Shown here piece by piece: positions 22,374-30,719 of a stretch of 32,551 nt of DNA. Below the pieces are notes generated by a model that saw nothing but the letters and a program-made list of their open reading frames with translations, ran no database searches and was not told the DNA's origin. The stretch's first letter is position 1; each line of letters opens with the position of its first letter. The DNA is from Vulcanimicrobiia bacterium. Its GTDB lineage: Bacteria > Vulcanimicrobiota > Vulcanimicrobiia > Vulcanimicrobiales > Vulcanimicrobiaceae. The stretch lies in assembly GCA_024281075.1 (NCBI GenBank), contig JAMXLK010000105.1, forward strand, positions 1 to 32,551. Direction: 5' to 3'. The translations under genes were made by a program, and so were the position numbers.

Positions 22374-23527
22374 GAGTCCTCTTCGTCACGAACGGCCACG
22401 GCGAGGCCGCCATCGCCGACCGAATTGCGCTGGAGCTGCGCGCGTTGCGGCCCGACGCCGTGCCGGACCATCTTGCGCTTGTCGGCGATCGGCCAGTTGA
22501 GGTGATGCGCGACGTCGGGCCGCGGCAAGCGATGCCGAGCGGCGGGCTTATCGCGATGGGCAATGCTCGCAACCTCGTTAGGGATCTTCGCGCCGGCCTC
22601 TTGGCGCTGACGCGAAGACAAGTGAAGTTTCTGCGCGGCGTGCGCGGCGACTACGATGTCGTCGTCGCCGTCGGGGACGCCTATGCCTTGATTATCGCGT
22701 CTTTTGCGAAAGCGCCGACGGTCTTCGTCGGCAGCGCGAAGAGCGTGGACGTCGCGCCGTACGGCCCATTTGAAGCGCGCGTGCTCGCCCGCGCAGCGGC
22801 CCGTTTCGTGCGGGACGATGCGACCGCTGCTGCCTTGCGGCGACGAGGCGTTGAAGCCGACGTCGCAAACGCGATCGTCGATCTGTTCGCCTCGCCGCGA
22901 TCGTCAACCGTCGAGCCTGCGGTCGCAGGATTCGCACCATGTTTGGCGCTCTTTCCGGGCAGCCGCGAGAGTGCGTACGACGACGCGCTATTTTTGTTGC
23001 GTATCGTTGGCGCGCTTTCCGTCTGCCGCTCGAAGTTAGGGGCGGTGCTCTCGATCGCACCGGGACTCGACGCCGCGCGCTTCGCCGAACAGGCGCGCGC
23101 CGACGGATGGGACGAGCAGCACTCGCCGGACGAGAGTATTCCGTTTGTCTTGCTTCGCGATGGCCGAGTGCTGGTGCGGGGATGGCGCGGTCCGATCGGG
23201 CCGCCGCTCCAGTACGCCGCTCTCGTTCTCGGTCAGGCGGGGACTGCCAATGAAGCCGCCGCCGCAGCCGGCGTTCCGGTCGTCGCGTTCGCGCGGGAAC
23301 GCGATCGAAAATCCCGCTGGTATCGCGAGCGGCAACGCGGATTGCTCGACGGCGCGCTCGCCGTCGTCAGCGGAAGCTTCGATCGCGCGGTGGCCGAGGT
23401 CGCGGCAATTCTCGACGATCCGCAGCGGCGGCGTCGTATGGGCGAGATCGGTCGCGCGCGGATGGGCGCGCCCGGAGGAGCTCGACGTATTGCCGAACGC
23501 ATCGTTGCGCTGGCTGCGGCGGCATGA
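22370..23527 (+). CDS. LpxB-like glycosyltransferase (lipid-A-disaccharide synthase-related protein)
   Basis: This 385-residue protein has a GT-B type layout and resembles the 'lipid-A-disaccharide synthase-related' family best known from Cyanobacteria. The N-terminus VRVLFVTNGHGEAAIADRI has the NGHGE motif. Later come ALFPGSRESAYDD and GQAGTANEAAAAAGVPVVAF, matching the LpxB donor-binding region. A true lpxB lies two genes upstream, so this is a divergent second copy whose acceptor is unknown. The GTG start overlaps the previous stop (GTGA), and its stop overlaps the next ATG (ATGA). It could add a further sugar to a lipid A-like molecule. That function is inference. Confidence 0.75.
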   Translation: MRVLFVTNGHGEAAIADRIALELRALRPDAVPDHLALVGDRPVEVMRDVGPRQAMPSGGLIAMGNARNLVRDLRAGLLALTRRQVKFLRGVRGDYDVVVAVGDAYALIIASFAKAPTVFVGSAKSVDVAPYGPFEARVLARAAARFVRDDATAAALRRRGVEADVANAIVDLFASPRSSTVEPAVAGFAPCLALFPGSRESAYDDALFLLRIVGALSVCRSKLGAVLSIAPGLDAARFAEQARADGWDEQHSPDESIPFVLLRDGRVLVRGWRGPIGPPLQYAALVLGQAGTANEAAAAAGVPVVAFARERDRKSRWYRERQRGLLDGALAVVSGSFDRAVAEVAAILDDPQRRRRMGEIGRARMGAPGGARRIAERIVALAAAA

Positions 23528-24732
23528 TGCGCCGCGCGATGCCCTATGCGCTCGGATTGATTTTTGCGATGATACCGCTCTTTCCGAGCTTCATCGCGTT
23601 CGCCGACGTTCGATTTCCCGGCGTGTCGCTGGTGCCGCGCGACGTGACCCTTGCCGTGCTCGCTCTCTGCGTGCTGCTCGCGGTGTACGCGATCGTCTCG
23701 CTGGCGCGCTATCCGCGCGCCGCATCGCAGCCGTTGCTGGTGCCCCTGCTCAGCGTCTTTGCTGCCGGAGTCGTAGCCGGCGCCGTTGGGTTCAATCCGG
23801 CAGGCGGAGTGATCTTCACCGGAATCGGCGGACTTTCGATCATCTGGCACTGTTCGGTCATGCGGTTCTACGGCGATCGCAACGCGGCGCGCGCGATCGC
23901 GATTGCCGTGCTCGTACCGGGCGTCATTGCGTCGCTTGCGGCAATCATCATGGTCGCCACCCGAACTCCCGCATCGCAATACGCGATTGCGCACGGCCGC
24001 GCGACCGGGACGTTCATTCTCCCCGGTGAGCTCGCAGGATACCTCATCGTGCTGCTGCCGCTCGCCTATGCATACGCGCGTGTGTTGCAGGACGCCGCGA
24101 TGCGCTTCGTCGCGTGGATTACGCTCGCGGCCGGCGCCGTGGCCTTGGCGCTGACGTTTTCGCGCGCGGGATGGATGGGCTTCGCGGCGGCAGTCGCGTT
24201 CTTGATCGCGATACGGACGAAGCGTGCCGGAGCCGCCGCCCTGGTCGTAATTGCCGGTATGCTCGCGGTGCTGCTGCTCTTTAACGCGCATCACGATCCG
24301 AGCGAAGATTACACGCGGCTTTCCATTTGGCGCACGGCGATACAAATCGTCGATCGCTTTACGCTCACGGGCGTCGGGCCATTCAACTTTTCGCGTCTGT
24401 ACGCGGCGCTGCGGGCGCCGGACGGCGATCCGACGGCCTTCCACGCACACAATCTGTATCTCACCTTCTTTGCCGAGTTCGGTATCCTGGGCTTGCTGAC
24501 GGTGGCATGGACCATGTGGCGTTTCGGTGCCGAGCTGCGGCGGCGCTTGCGCGGCGCGCGCGCCCCCGATGCGTTTCTCTCGCTGAGCGTCACGGCGGGA
24601 CTGGTCGGCGTTGCCGTGCAAGGCCTCATCGATACCGTGAGCTTGGTGATTTTCGGGTTGTGGATGCCGATCATGGCGCTTGCGCTCGCTTCGGCGCGTG
24701 GCGGCGATTCCGAACTTGGTTCCCACGTATAA
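23524..24732 (+). CDS. O-antigen ligase / polymerase-like membrane protein (Wzy/WaaL family)
   Basis: The 402-residue protein is strongly hydrophobic, with about ten membrane segments across its length. Its longest hydrophilic region (about 255-310) holds the family pattern of Arg, Trp and GVGP: TRLSIWRTAIQIVDRF followed by LTGVGPFNF, then AHNLYL. This is the Wzy_C/WaaL signature of enzymes that ligate or polymerise undecaprenyl-linked glycans at the outer face of the inner membrane. Placement between lipid A genes and the Lpt genes favours attachment of a glycan to lipid A-core. A polymerase role cannot be excluded. The ATG overlaps the previous stop, and the stop shares one base with the lptC ATG. 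Confidence 0.78.
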   Translation: MMRRAMPYALGLIFAMIPLFPSFIAFADVRFPGVSLVPRDVTLAVLALCVLLAVYAIVSLARYPRAASQPLLVPLLSVFAAGVVAGAVGFNPAGGVIFTGIGGLSIIWHCSVMRFYGDRNAARAIAIAVLVPGVIASLAAIIMVATRTPASQYAIAHGRATGTFILPGELAGYLIVLLPLAYAYARVLQDAAMRFVAWITLAAGAVALALTFSRAGWMGFAAAVAFLIAIRTKRAGAAALVVIAGMLAVLLLFNAHHDPSEDYTRLSIWRTAIQIVDRFTLTGVGPFNFSRLYAALRAPDGDPTAFHAHNLYLTFFAEFGILGLLTVAWTMWRFGAELRRRLRGARAPDAFLSLSVTAGLVGVAVQGLIDTVSLVIFGLWMPIMALALASARGGDSELGSHV

Positions 24733-25283
24733 TGCGGTGCCGGGCTGCAATCATGGCCGTCTTGCTGGCCGGAGCTACCGGCTGCAACCCGCAGCAACCC
24801 AAGGCAACCCCCTCCCCGTCAGCCCCTGCGCCCCAGCCACGCGGTAGCGCCTCGCCGCTGGTGCTCAAAATTACGGGCCACGGGACGGCAAATCGCCCCG
24901 TGCACCTCATTCAGCAAGTCCACAACCGCGTCGATTACGATCTGCTTGCAAGCTCGTACGAGAGCAAGGGGCCCCAGGGTGCTGCGCGTGCAGTCTTTCA
25001 AGAGGCGCGCGTGACGTTTCGCGACAAGCAGGGTGGCAGGATCGCTGCGACCGCACCGCAAGCCGTCGTGGATCAGTCAGCGAACACGGTAACGTTGATG
25101 AACGGCGTTCACGCTCGTACGTCATCGGGAATGACGTTAGAGTGTACGCAGCTAGTCTACGACCGCGCCACCGGAATGCTGCACGGCACCGGTAACGTCG
25201 TCGTCACCGACCCGAAGGGTTTTCGAGCGACCGGCTCGAGCTTCGATTCGGACATTTCACTCACACACATGCGGATGCGATGA
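24732..25283 (+). CDS. lptC: LPS export protein LptC-like lipoprotein
   Basis: LptC takes LPS from the LptB2FG transporter and passes it to LptA in the periplasmic bridge. The 183-residue product starts with a short signal ending in a lipobox-like ATGC (Cys18), then a Pro-rich linker. An OstA/LptC-type beta-jellyroll region follows (about 85-180), with repeats such as [23 protein letters not shown] and [19 protein letters not shown]. coli LptC is held by a membrane helix, so a lipid anchor would be a variation. An in-frame ATG at 24753 is an alternative start. Its stop overlaps the lptB ATG (ATGA), which supports LptC over LptA, although the jellyroll is common to both. Confidence 0.8.
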   Translation: MRCRAAIMAVLLAGATGCNPQQPKATPSPSAPAPQPRGSASPLVLKITGHGTANRPVHLIQQVHNRVDYDLLASSYESKGPQGAARAVFQEARVTFRDKQGGRIAATAPQAVVDQSANTVTLMNGVHARTSSGMTLECTQLVYDRATGMLHGTGNVVVTDPKGFRATGSSFDSDISLTHMRMR

Positions 25284-26023
25284 ACTCAACCTCAGCGATC
25301 AAATTACGCGGGCTCGTGAAGCGCTACGGCGAGCGAACCGTCGTCAACGGGGTGACGGCGGAGGTCGGCACCGGCGAAATCGTCGGGCTATTGGGCCCGA
25401 ACGGAGCGGGGAAGACGACGACCTTCTACATGGTCGTCGGGCTGGTGAAGCCCGACGGCGGTACGGTATTGCTCGAAGGCGGCGAGCGCGAGATCAATCT
25501 CACCTCGGCCCCGATGTATGCGCGCGCCCGCAACGGAATCGGCTATCTCGCGCAAGAGAACTCCATCTTTCGCAAGCTCTCCGTCGGCGACAATATCCGT
25601 CTGATCTGGGAACAGAACGGCATCGCACACGACGAGCGCGAGCGACGTCTTCCGGCGCTTCTCGAGGAGTTCGGCTTGCGCGCGTTCGTCGACGCGCGTG
25701 GTGACAGCCTCTCCGGCGGCGAACGCCGGCGGGTCGAGATCGCGCGCGCGCTCGCGATCGAGCCGCAGTTTCTACTGCTCGACGAACCGTTCACCGGAAT
25801 CGATCCGATCGCCGTTGCCGACATTCAAGCCATGATTCGGCAGCTGCGGGATCGCGGGCTCGGCATCTTGATCACCGATCACCAAGTGCGTGAAACGCTT
25901 GCGATCGTCGACCGCGCGTACATTCTCAATAACGGCCGCATCGAAGTATCCGGCAATGCGCAAGAGGTGCTCGACTCGCCGATCGCACGACAATTCTATC
26001 TCGGCGAAGGCTTCCGCTTATAG
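25280..26023 (+). CDS. lptB: LPS export ABC transporter ATP-binding protein LptB
   Basis: LptB is the cytoplasmic ATPase that powers extraction of LPS from the inner membrane by LptF and LptG. The 247-residue product has Walker A GPNGAGKT at 39-46, a Q-loop in [14 protein letters not shown] (typical LptB wording), and the signature LSGGE at 144-148. Walker B is [13 protein letters not shown], and the switch histidine lies in [10 protein letters not shown]. Length is standard. The cognate permease gene follows after a 205-base gap rather than directly. Confidence 0.96.
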   Translation: MNSTSAIKLRGLVKRYGERTVVNGVTAEVGTGEIVGLLGPNGAGKTTTFYMVVGLVKPDGGTVLLEGGEREINLTSAPMYARARNGIGYLAQENSIFRKLSVGDNIRLIWEQNGIAHDERERRLPALLEEFGLRAFVDARGDSLSGGERRRVEIARALAIEPQFLLLDEPFTGIDPIAVADIQAMIRQLRDRGLGILITDHQVRETLAIVDRAYILNNGRIEVSGNAQEVLDSPIARQFYLGEGFRL

Positions 26024-26228
26024 GGACGTTGCCGGTTCTGCTGAGCGTCGACCCGACACGCATGCTGCGTCGGGTCGCTCGTCGCTCCACATCCTTGTTC
26101 CGCTCCTGCTACACCGCGCTCGCGCCGCCTGCTAGGGAGAATTTTGACATCCTGTCAACGGCGCTCGCGTCGGAGTCCCCGCGCAGCGTGCGTGTCAGGT
26201 CTCCGCTCCTCCGAATCAGCACTAGAAA
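26024..26228. other. lptB-lptF intergenic region with a GC-rich hairpin and a short palindrome
   Basis: Shortly after the lptB stop there is a nine-base stem, CGACCCGAC at 26049-26057 with GTCGGGTCG at 26069-26077, with no T-run after it. Further on, TTGACATCCTGTCAA at 26144-26158 is a perfect 6+3+6 palindrome whose left half equals a -35 consensus. No good -10 box lies at the right distance. A 67-residue frame (26029-26232) runs through the gap, starting at TTG and ending in an ATGA overlap with lptF, but it has no protein-like features. The gap could hold an operator or mRNA-processing site. Confidence 0.35.
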
Positions 26229-27332
26229 ATGAAATTCACCATACTCGATCGGTATATGCTCAGCGAGCTGGCGGGCCCGTTCGTGTTCGGATTGGCGGCG
26301 TTCATGCTGATCTTCGCGGCGACGGAGCTCATCAATATCGCGCGGCTCGTCAGTGCGGAACATGCGCCGGTTTGGGCGGCGTTCATGGTATTTGCCTGGT
26401 CGCTGCCCGGCTATGTGGTGCTCGTCATTCCGATGGCGCTGCTGCTCGGAACGTTGCTCGCCGTGCAACGGCTTTCCGGCGAGAGCGAGATTACCGCGAT
26501 GAAGTGCTCGGGCATTACGTTCACGCGTATCGTGGCTCCGCTGCTCGCGGTCGGCATCGTCATGTCGTTCGTCACGTATTTCATTCAAGAAAAGGTCGTC
26601 CCGTACGCCAACGATCAGCTGACGGAGATCGAAAACGGCGTCATCAATCACGTGAGCGCCTTCAATCGCGACCTGACCGTCTCGGCGCCGCTTCCGGGCG
26701 GCGGGCGCCAGGTCACCATCGCGACGGCCTACGAGCCGCACTCGCGCGCGCTGCTGCACGTCACGCTGATTCAATACGACAATCACAACGTTCCGCGGCA
26801 GATCGTGTTTGCCGATCGGGCGGAATTCACCGCCGACAAGTGGACGCTGCAAAACGCGAGCGTCTATCGTTTCAATCCGGACGGGACGACGCTTGCGGAG
26901 CCGAGCGTTCCGCAGCAGGAGGTCGAAATCGGCGAGAAGCCAACCGATTTGATGAAACGCATGAGCAACGACGATCCCGAGAACATGAGCCGGGCCGAAA
27001 TCGCCGAGATCGTGCGCACGGGGCAGCTAACGGAGGCGGAGTACCGTAAGTACGTCGCGACGTATCAAGAAAAGCTCGCGCGGCCGTTCGCGTGCTTCGT
27101 CTTCATTTTGATCGCGATTCCCTTCGGATTGCGCGCCATTCGAACCAGCGGCAGCACGAGCCTCGGCTTCGGCCTATCGCTCGCAATCGTTTTCGTCTAC
27201 TACGTCGTCATGACTATCTGTTCGTTTGGCGCCCAAGCGCTGATTCAATTTGCCCCATTGTGGGCGTGGGCGCCGAACATTCTCTTCACCGTTATCGGGT
27301 TGATCCGATTGCGTCGGGCGGCGCTGGTTTGA
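26229..27332 (+). CDS. lptF: LPS export permease, LptF/LptG family
   Basis: LptF and LptG form the membrane part of the LptB2FG transporter. The 367-residue product starts MKFTILDRYMLSELAGPF, very like family N-termini. Three membrane segments lie in the first ~120 residues, a periplasmic beta-jellyroll follows (about 130-265), and three more segments lie at the C-terminus. The family stretch ARPFACFVFILIAIPFGLRA is present. Only one permease is present here, so either the partner is encoded elsewhere or this one acts as a homodimer. LptF versus LptG cannot be settled. No clear ribosome site precedes the ATG (GCACTAGAAA). The stop overlaps the TTG start of the next gene. Confidence 0.9.
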   Translation: MKFTILDRYMLSELAGPFVFGLAAFMLIFAATELINIARLVSAEHAPVWAAFMVFAWSLPGYVVLVIPMALLLGTLLAVQRLSGESEITAMKCSGITFTRIVAPLLAVGIVMSFVTYFIQEKVVPYANDQLTEIENGVINHVSAFNRDLTVSAPLPGGGRQVTIATAYEPHSRALLHVTLIQYDNHNVPRQIVFADRAEFTADKWTLQNASVYRFNPDGTTLAEPSVPQQEVEIGEKPTDLMKRMSNDDPENMSRAEIAEIVRTGQLTEAEYRKYVATYQEKLARPFACFVFILIAIPFGLRAIRTSGSTSLGFGLSLAIVFVYYVVMTICSFGAQALIQFAPLWAWAPNILFTVIGLIRLRRAALV

Positions 27333-28267
27333 ATTTCGTCGAAGTTCTCAGAGGTATCGGAAATCTCGCGGCGGTGATGGCGCTGGCCGGCGCGGTCGCG
27401 TACGTCGGCGATCGCGTCGGGCATCAAGTCGGTCGCCGGCGTTTGAGCCTTTTTGGAATTCGTCCGCGTTACACATCGACGATCGTCGCCATTGCGACCG
27501 GAATGATCATCGCGCTGGTCGTTTCCCTGGCCGCCATCTTTGCCTCCGAAGAAGTGAAGACGGCCTTCTTCAAGTTGACGTCGATCAACCAACAGATCGG
27601 CGAGCTCCAGGCGCGGCAGCGCGATCTCGAGGCCAAAGTCAATAACGGCCGGCTGGTCCTTCCGGTCGATTCGTTGATGGTTCCGTTCTACCGCGTCATT
27701 CCCAAGTCGGCCTCACAGTCACAGAGGCTCTCGACGATCCGCGATTATTATTACTTTGCGGTGAAATACGTGAACGGTACCTACCCTCGGCTTGGGTTGC
27801 GGCCGTACGCGATACCGGCTGACGCGGAGAAGAAGCTGCATGGCGTCGCAAACGACCTGACGACCGCGGCCGAAGTCTCGCAAGCGAACGTTATGCTGAC
27901 CGTTACGTCGGATCAGAATCTCTTCGAGAACGATCAAATCCACTTTGCGATCAACGTCACGCAGGACGTGCGCTACTTTCAGAAGGGGCAAGTGATCGCG
28001 CAAGTCGTCATTCCGGGCCGGAGCGGAGCGAGCATCAACATCGCGCTGATTCAGCTCGAAAACTACGTCTCGTTGACGGCTCGCCGCCTGCGCTTGCCGG
28101 CGTTTCTCTCAAACGTTCAGCCGATTCAGCTCATCCCCGACGCGAAGCAGATGCAGGAAAGACTCGGCAAGCCGGGGACGTACGTGCTGACCGCCTTCGC
28201 GGCCGACGATTTCTATCCGCACGTCGGCGGCATTCCAATCGTCATCGTGCTGACGGCGGCGCCGTGA
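27329..28267 (+). CDS. DUF3084 membrane protein with coiled coil
   Basis: This 312-residue protein resembles the DUF3084 family, seen mainly in Cyanobacteria and relatives. Near the N-terminus is the family segment AYVGDRVGHQVGRRRLSLFGIRPR, here in an N-terminal region with two membrane segments (about 8-27 and 48-70). A short coiled coil follows (about 78-105), then a soluble domain of roughly 200 residues likely outside the membrane. The TTG start is chosen because it overlaps the lptF stop (TTGA) and gives a complete first membrane segment. The function of DUF3084 is unknown. Coupling to lptF suggests an envelope role. Confidence 0.8.
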   Translation: MNFVEVLRGIGNLAAVMALAGAVAYVGDRVGHQVGRRRLSLFGIRPRYTSTIVAIATGMIIALVVSLAAIFASEEVKTAFFKLTSINQQIGELQARQRDLEAKVNNGRLVLPVDSLMVPFYRVIPKSASQSQRLSTIRDYYYFAVKYVNGTYPRLGLRPYAIPADAEKKLHGVANDLTTAAEVSQANVMLTVTSDQNLFENDQIHFAINVTQDVRYFQKGQVIAQVVIPGRSGASINIALIQLENYVSLTARRLRLPAFLSNVQPIQLIPDAKQMQERLGKPGTYVLTAFAADDFYPHVGGIPIVIVLTAAP

Positions 28268-28683
28268 CGCCGGCGGCCGTCATCGGGGTCGACCCCGGAC
28301 GGTCTAAAGCGGGATACGCCCTGGTCGAAATGTCCGGCGCCGTCGTTACGGCCGGCATCGAACCGGTCGAGCGCTTGCCCGTTCGTATCGCCGGCCTTAT
28401 GACGCTGCGACGCGTTACCGCCATCGCGCTCGGCAGAGGCACCAACGCGCGTGCGGTCCGCATTGCCTTGAGTTCCCTCCCGCTGCCGGTACATCTCGTC
28501 GACGAGTACGAGACCAGCCGCGCGGCGCGGGCGCTCTACTTTCGCGAACATCCACCCCGCGGATGGCGCCGGCTCGTGCCGACCGGATTACAGGTCCCCT
28601 CACGGCCCATCGACGATTATGCTGCTATCTTGATTGCACGGCGGTATCTCGCAAGGGGAGCAGAGACTCAATCTCCAAGCTAA
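28264..28683 (+). CDS. RuvC/YqgF-like RNase H-fold protein
   Basis: The 139-residue product has the start of a resolvase-type RNase H fold, VIGVDPGRSKAGYAL with Asp10, then VDEYETSRAAR with Glu81, and PIDDYAAILI with Asp117-Asp118. These three acidic positions match the catalytic set of the YqgF/RuvC group. The stretch PPRGWRRLVPTGLQVPSRPIDD closely recalls the small cyanobacterial YqgF-like/Holliday-junction-resolvase-like family that is likewise encoded next to DUF3084. The GTG start overlaps the upstream stop (GTGA). A nuclease role in rRNA maturation or recombination is possible. What links it to an LPS-export gene is not known. Confidence 0.75.
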   Translation: MTPAAVIGVDPGRSKAGYALVEMSGAVVTAGIEPVERLPVRIAGLMTLRRVTAIALGRGTNARAVRIALSSLPLPVHLVDEYETSRAARALYFREHPPRGWRRLVPTGLQVPSRPIDDYAAILIARRYLARGAETQSPS

Positions 28684-28753
28684 CTACCCCGCCGAGGGCG
28701 CGCTGTACGGCCGCCCGAGTCTGCGGGCGCATACGTCATTGAGCGGAGGTCAC
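28684..28753 (+). other. Short spacer with a hairpin and strong ribosome site
   Basis: CGCCCG at 28712-28717 can pair with CGGGCG at 28724-28729, a six-base stem without a T-run. GGAGG at 28745-28749 sits five bases before the GTG at 28754 and fixes the start of the next gene. Confidence 0.35.
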
Positions 28754-29845
28754 GTGCGTCGGTTCGTCGGCGTGGCGGCAGGAATAGCGTTAGTGTGGAC
28801 GCTCGGCTGGGGCGTGGCGCTCTCTTCGACGCTGCCTGCGCACGAACGGTTCGACATGGGCTCGCAGCTGATGCTTCGCCTCTTCGGTGAAACGTCAGAT
28901 GCGCGCGCGTCGTTTGCAGCGGCGCACGGCGACCGCGCGAGCGAGTCGCCTCTGCGGGAGCTCGCTCTGGCCGTACCCTCGACCACGAGCAAACATACGG
29001 CGTCCGGCGGCGCGGCAAACTTTGCCGACGATCGGCTGGCGTTGCGTGATCTTGCAACGCAAGATGCCGACGCGTTTCCCGGTGCAGCGACGATCGATGC
29101 CGGCCCGAGCGCCGTTCATTTTACCGTGCCGGCCGCCTCGACGGACGACGGCCTGACGCTCGTACCGCCAAGCTCGCACTACACCGCAGCGTACCAGCCG
29201 GTGCCGCCGCTTCCCGCGATCTCGCCCGGGCCGGGCACGCTCGCATTCGCACCGCCGCAAATCAGCGCTTTGAACGCGACACCTGCGACCGCACAAGTAG
29301 GGGCGATCCGCTTCCAGACGCAGAGCGAAACGAACGTCTCTCCGCCGCAGTCCGGACTGCAAGATTCGGCGTACGCCGCCGGCGCAAACTTCGACGTTCG
29401 CGCCGGAAAGCGCAACGTCAGCGTCAATCTTTCGAGCGAGTACGAGCATGTCGGGCGTAACGAGTCCGACACGTTCTCGGTAGCTCCGCTCAGCAGCGCA
29501 TCCTCGTGGCAGCTCCCCGGCTCCGGCGCACCCTTATTGGTTCCGAACTACGCCGATATGAGCAGGCTCTCGGTGGGCGCGGGTGTTTCGGTTCCGGTGG
29601 TGCGCGGCCTGACGTTGAACTTGAACTATGACGCGCAACATTTGTACGGCGGCTACGGTCTGCCCGGACTGCTGAATCTCGATACGGTCAACAATACGTA
29701 TGGCGGGAATCTGACGTTCACGATTCCGCGCATTTCCAGTTCGCTTTCCATCGGTGCGTATCAAGACCGATTCCTAGACGGCGTGCAGCCGATCAACGGA
29801 CAGACGCAGACGCGCGAGGACGTTAACTTTACCGTCAAGTTCTAA
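28754..29845 (+). CDS. Probable outer-membrane beta-barrel protein of unknown family
   Basis: The product is 363 residues and I do not recognise the family. It begins with a hydrophobic segment (about residues 4-25) that may be a signal peptide or anchor, then a long low-complexity Ala/Ser/Pro-rich part (about 50-205). The last ~150 residues alternate hydrophobic and polar residues in strand-like stretches such as FDVRAGKRNVSVNLSSEYEH, LSVGAGVSVPVVRGLTLNLNYDAQ and YGGNLTFTIPRI. The chain ends in Phe (FTVKF), a common outer-membrane barrel end signal. The open frame extends upstream to 28634, but the GTG at 28754 with GGAGG is clearly better. It is placed after the Lpt/DUF3084 genes. A barrel with six to eight strands is my inference. 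Confidence 0.6.
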   Translation: MRRFVGVAAGIALVWTLGWGVALSSTLPAHERFDMGSQLMLRLFGETSDARASFAAAHGDRASESPLRELALAVPSTTSKHTASGGAANFADDRLALRDLATQDADAFPGAATIDAGPSAVHFTVPAASTDDGLTLVPPSSHYTAAYQPVPPLPAISPGPGTLAFAPPQISALNATPATAQVGAIRFQTQSETNVSPPQSGLQDSAYAAGANFDVRAGKRNVSVNLSSEYEHVGRNESDTFSVAPLSSASSWQLPGSGAPLLVPNYADMSRLSVGAGVSVPVVRGLTLNLNYDAQHLYGGYGLPGLLNLDTVNNTYGGNLTFTIPRISSSLSIGAYQDRFLDGVQPINGQTQTREDVNFTVKF

Positions 29846-29846
29846 C

Positions 29847-30719
29847 TTGCCGGCCAGGCGATTCACACTCTTCCGCATCGCTCTCACCGCGACGGCCGCC
29901 TTCGTCCTCATCGCCCTGGCGGCCATACAACTCGCGTCCGACTCGTTGAACACCACGGCTGCGGCGCCCGCGACGCTGCCGCGACTCGTACCGCGGGAGT
30001 TTGGACTCACCGTTTACCGTCTGCTCGACCGCGTTGCACCCGCCGCGTACGTTGAAGCGACGCTCGCGCAGCAGGCGCTCGCGCGCGGCGACGCGGATGC
30101 GGCAGAACGTTACGCGGTGCGGTTACCGGCATCGCCGGTGCGCGACGAGCTGCTGGCGCGTGCGGCGCTGCTGCGCGGTCAGACTCTGCTCGCGGCAGAA
30201 TATTTTCTCGCAGCTCCCGACCCGGCGGCAGTCGGCGCCGAAGCAGAGCGCCGCGCACTGCAGAATCCGGCAGCAGGCTATGCGCTTGAAACGCTGTTGC
30301 GCGATCGGCTCGCGCGCAGCGAAACGCATCCCGACGCCGTCGCCGAAGCAACCTGGAAGATGGGGCTTCTTGCCAATCGCGAGGCGTGGCGGCAGATTCC
30401 GGGCAGCCCGGCGCAGCGCGGCTGGCTGCAGCGCGCCGACGGCGATTTCGGGAGCGCGGCGAGCCTCGCGCCGCTCTCAGAGCGCTACGTCATGGAAGCA
30501 GCAAATCAAGCCGACCTGCTGGGCGATCGCGCGCGCGCACAGCGGCTCTTCGCGCACGCGAGTGAGATCGATCCCAACAGCGCCGACGCCATCGCGGGAC
30601 TCGGCGTCGTCGCATGGCAGAGCGGCGACCGAAGCGGCGCGGCCGCATATTTGCGACGCGCACGCACGATCGATCCGCACGCATTGATGGTCCGCGCTCT
30701 GGAACGCGATCTACGGTGA
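29847..30719 (+). CDS. Membrane-anchored TPR-repeat protein
   Basis: The 290-residue protein starts at a TTG one base after the previous stop. It has an N-terminal membrane segment (about 8-31), then Ala/Arg-rich helical hairpins. At least two good tetratricopeptide repeats lie at the C-terminus (about 213-285), including DRARAQRLFAHASEIDPNSADA and DRSGAAAYLRRARTIDP. TPR proteins serve as protein-interaction scaffolds, and the membrane anchor suggests a periplasmic orientation. Its stop overlaps the glycosyltransferase start (GTGA), implying joint expression. No enzyme domain is visible. The start is uncertain because no clear ribosome site precedes the TTG. Confidence 0.65.
   Translation: MPARRFTLFRIALTATAAFVLIALAAIQLASDSLNTTAAAPATLPRLVPREFGLTVYRLLDRVAPAAYVEATLAQQALARGDADAAERYAVRLPASPVRDELLARAALLRGQTLLAAEYFLAAPDPAAVGAEAERRALQNPAAGYALETLLRDRLARSETHPDAVAEATWKMGLLANREAWRQIPGSPAQRGWLQRADGDFGSAASLAPLSERYVMEAANQADLLGDRARAQRLFAHASEIDPNSADAIAGLGVVAWQSGDRSGAAAYLRRARTIDPHALMVRALERDLR

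Noticed and set aside
24327-24731. Extension of lptC into the upstream ligase-like gene
   Set aside because: The ATG at 24732 gives a short lipoprotein signal directly; upstream sequence is a shadow of the membrane protein.
23233-24750. Minus-strand 505-codon open frame opposite the ligase-like gene
   Set aside because: The product is a low-complexity Arg/His/Glu chain mirroring a hydrophobic plus-strand membrane protein; no start signal or motif.
26029-26232. 67-codon frame between lptB and lptF
   Set aside because: It ends in an ATGA overlap with lptF, but any gene starting ATGA creates that, and the start is a TTG with no ribosome site. Composition is Arg/Ser-rich without features.
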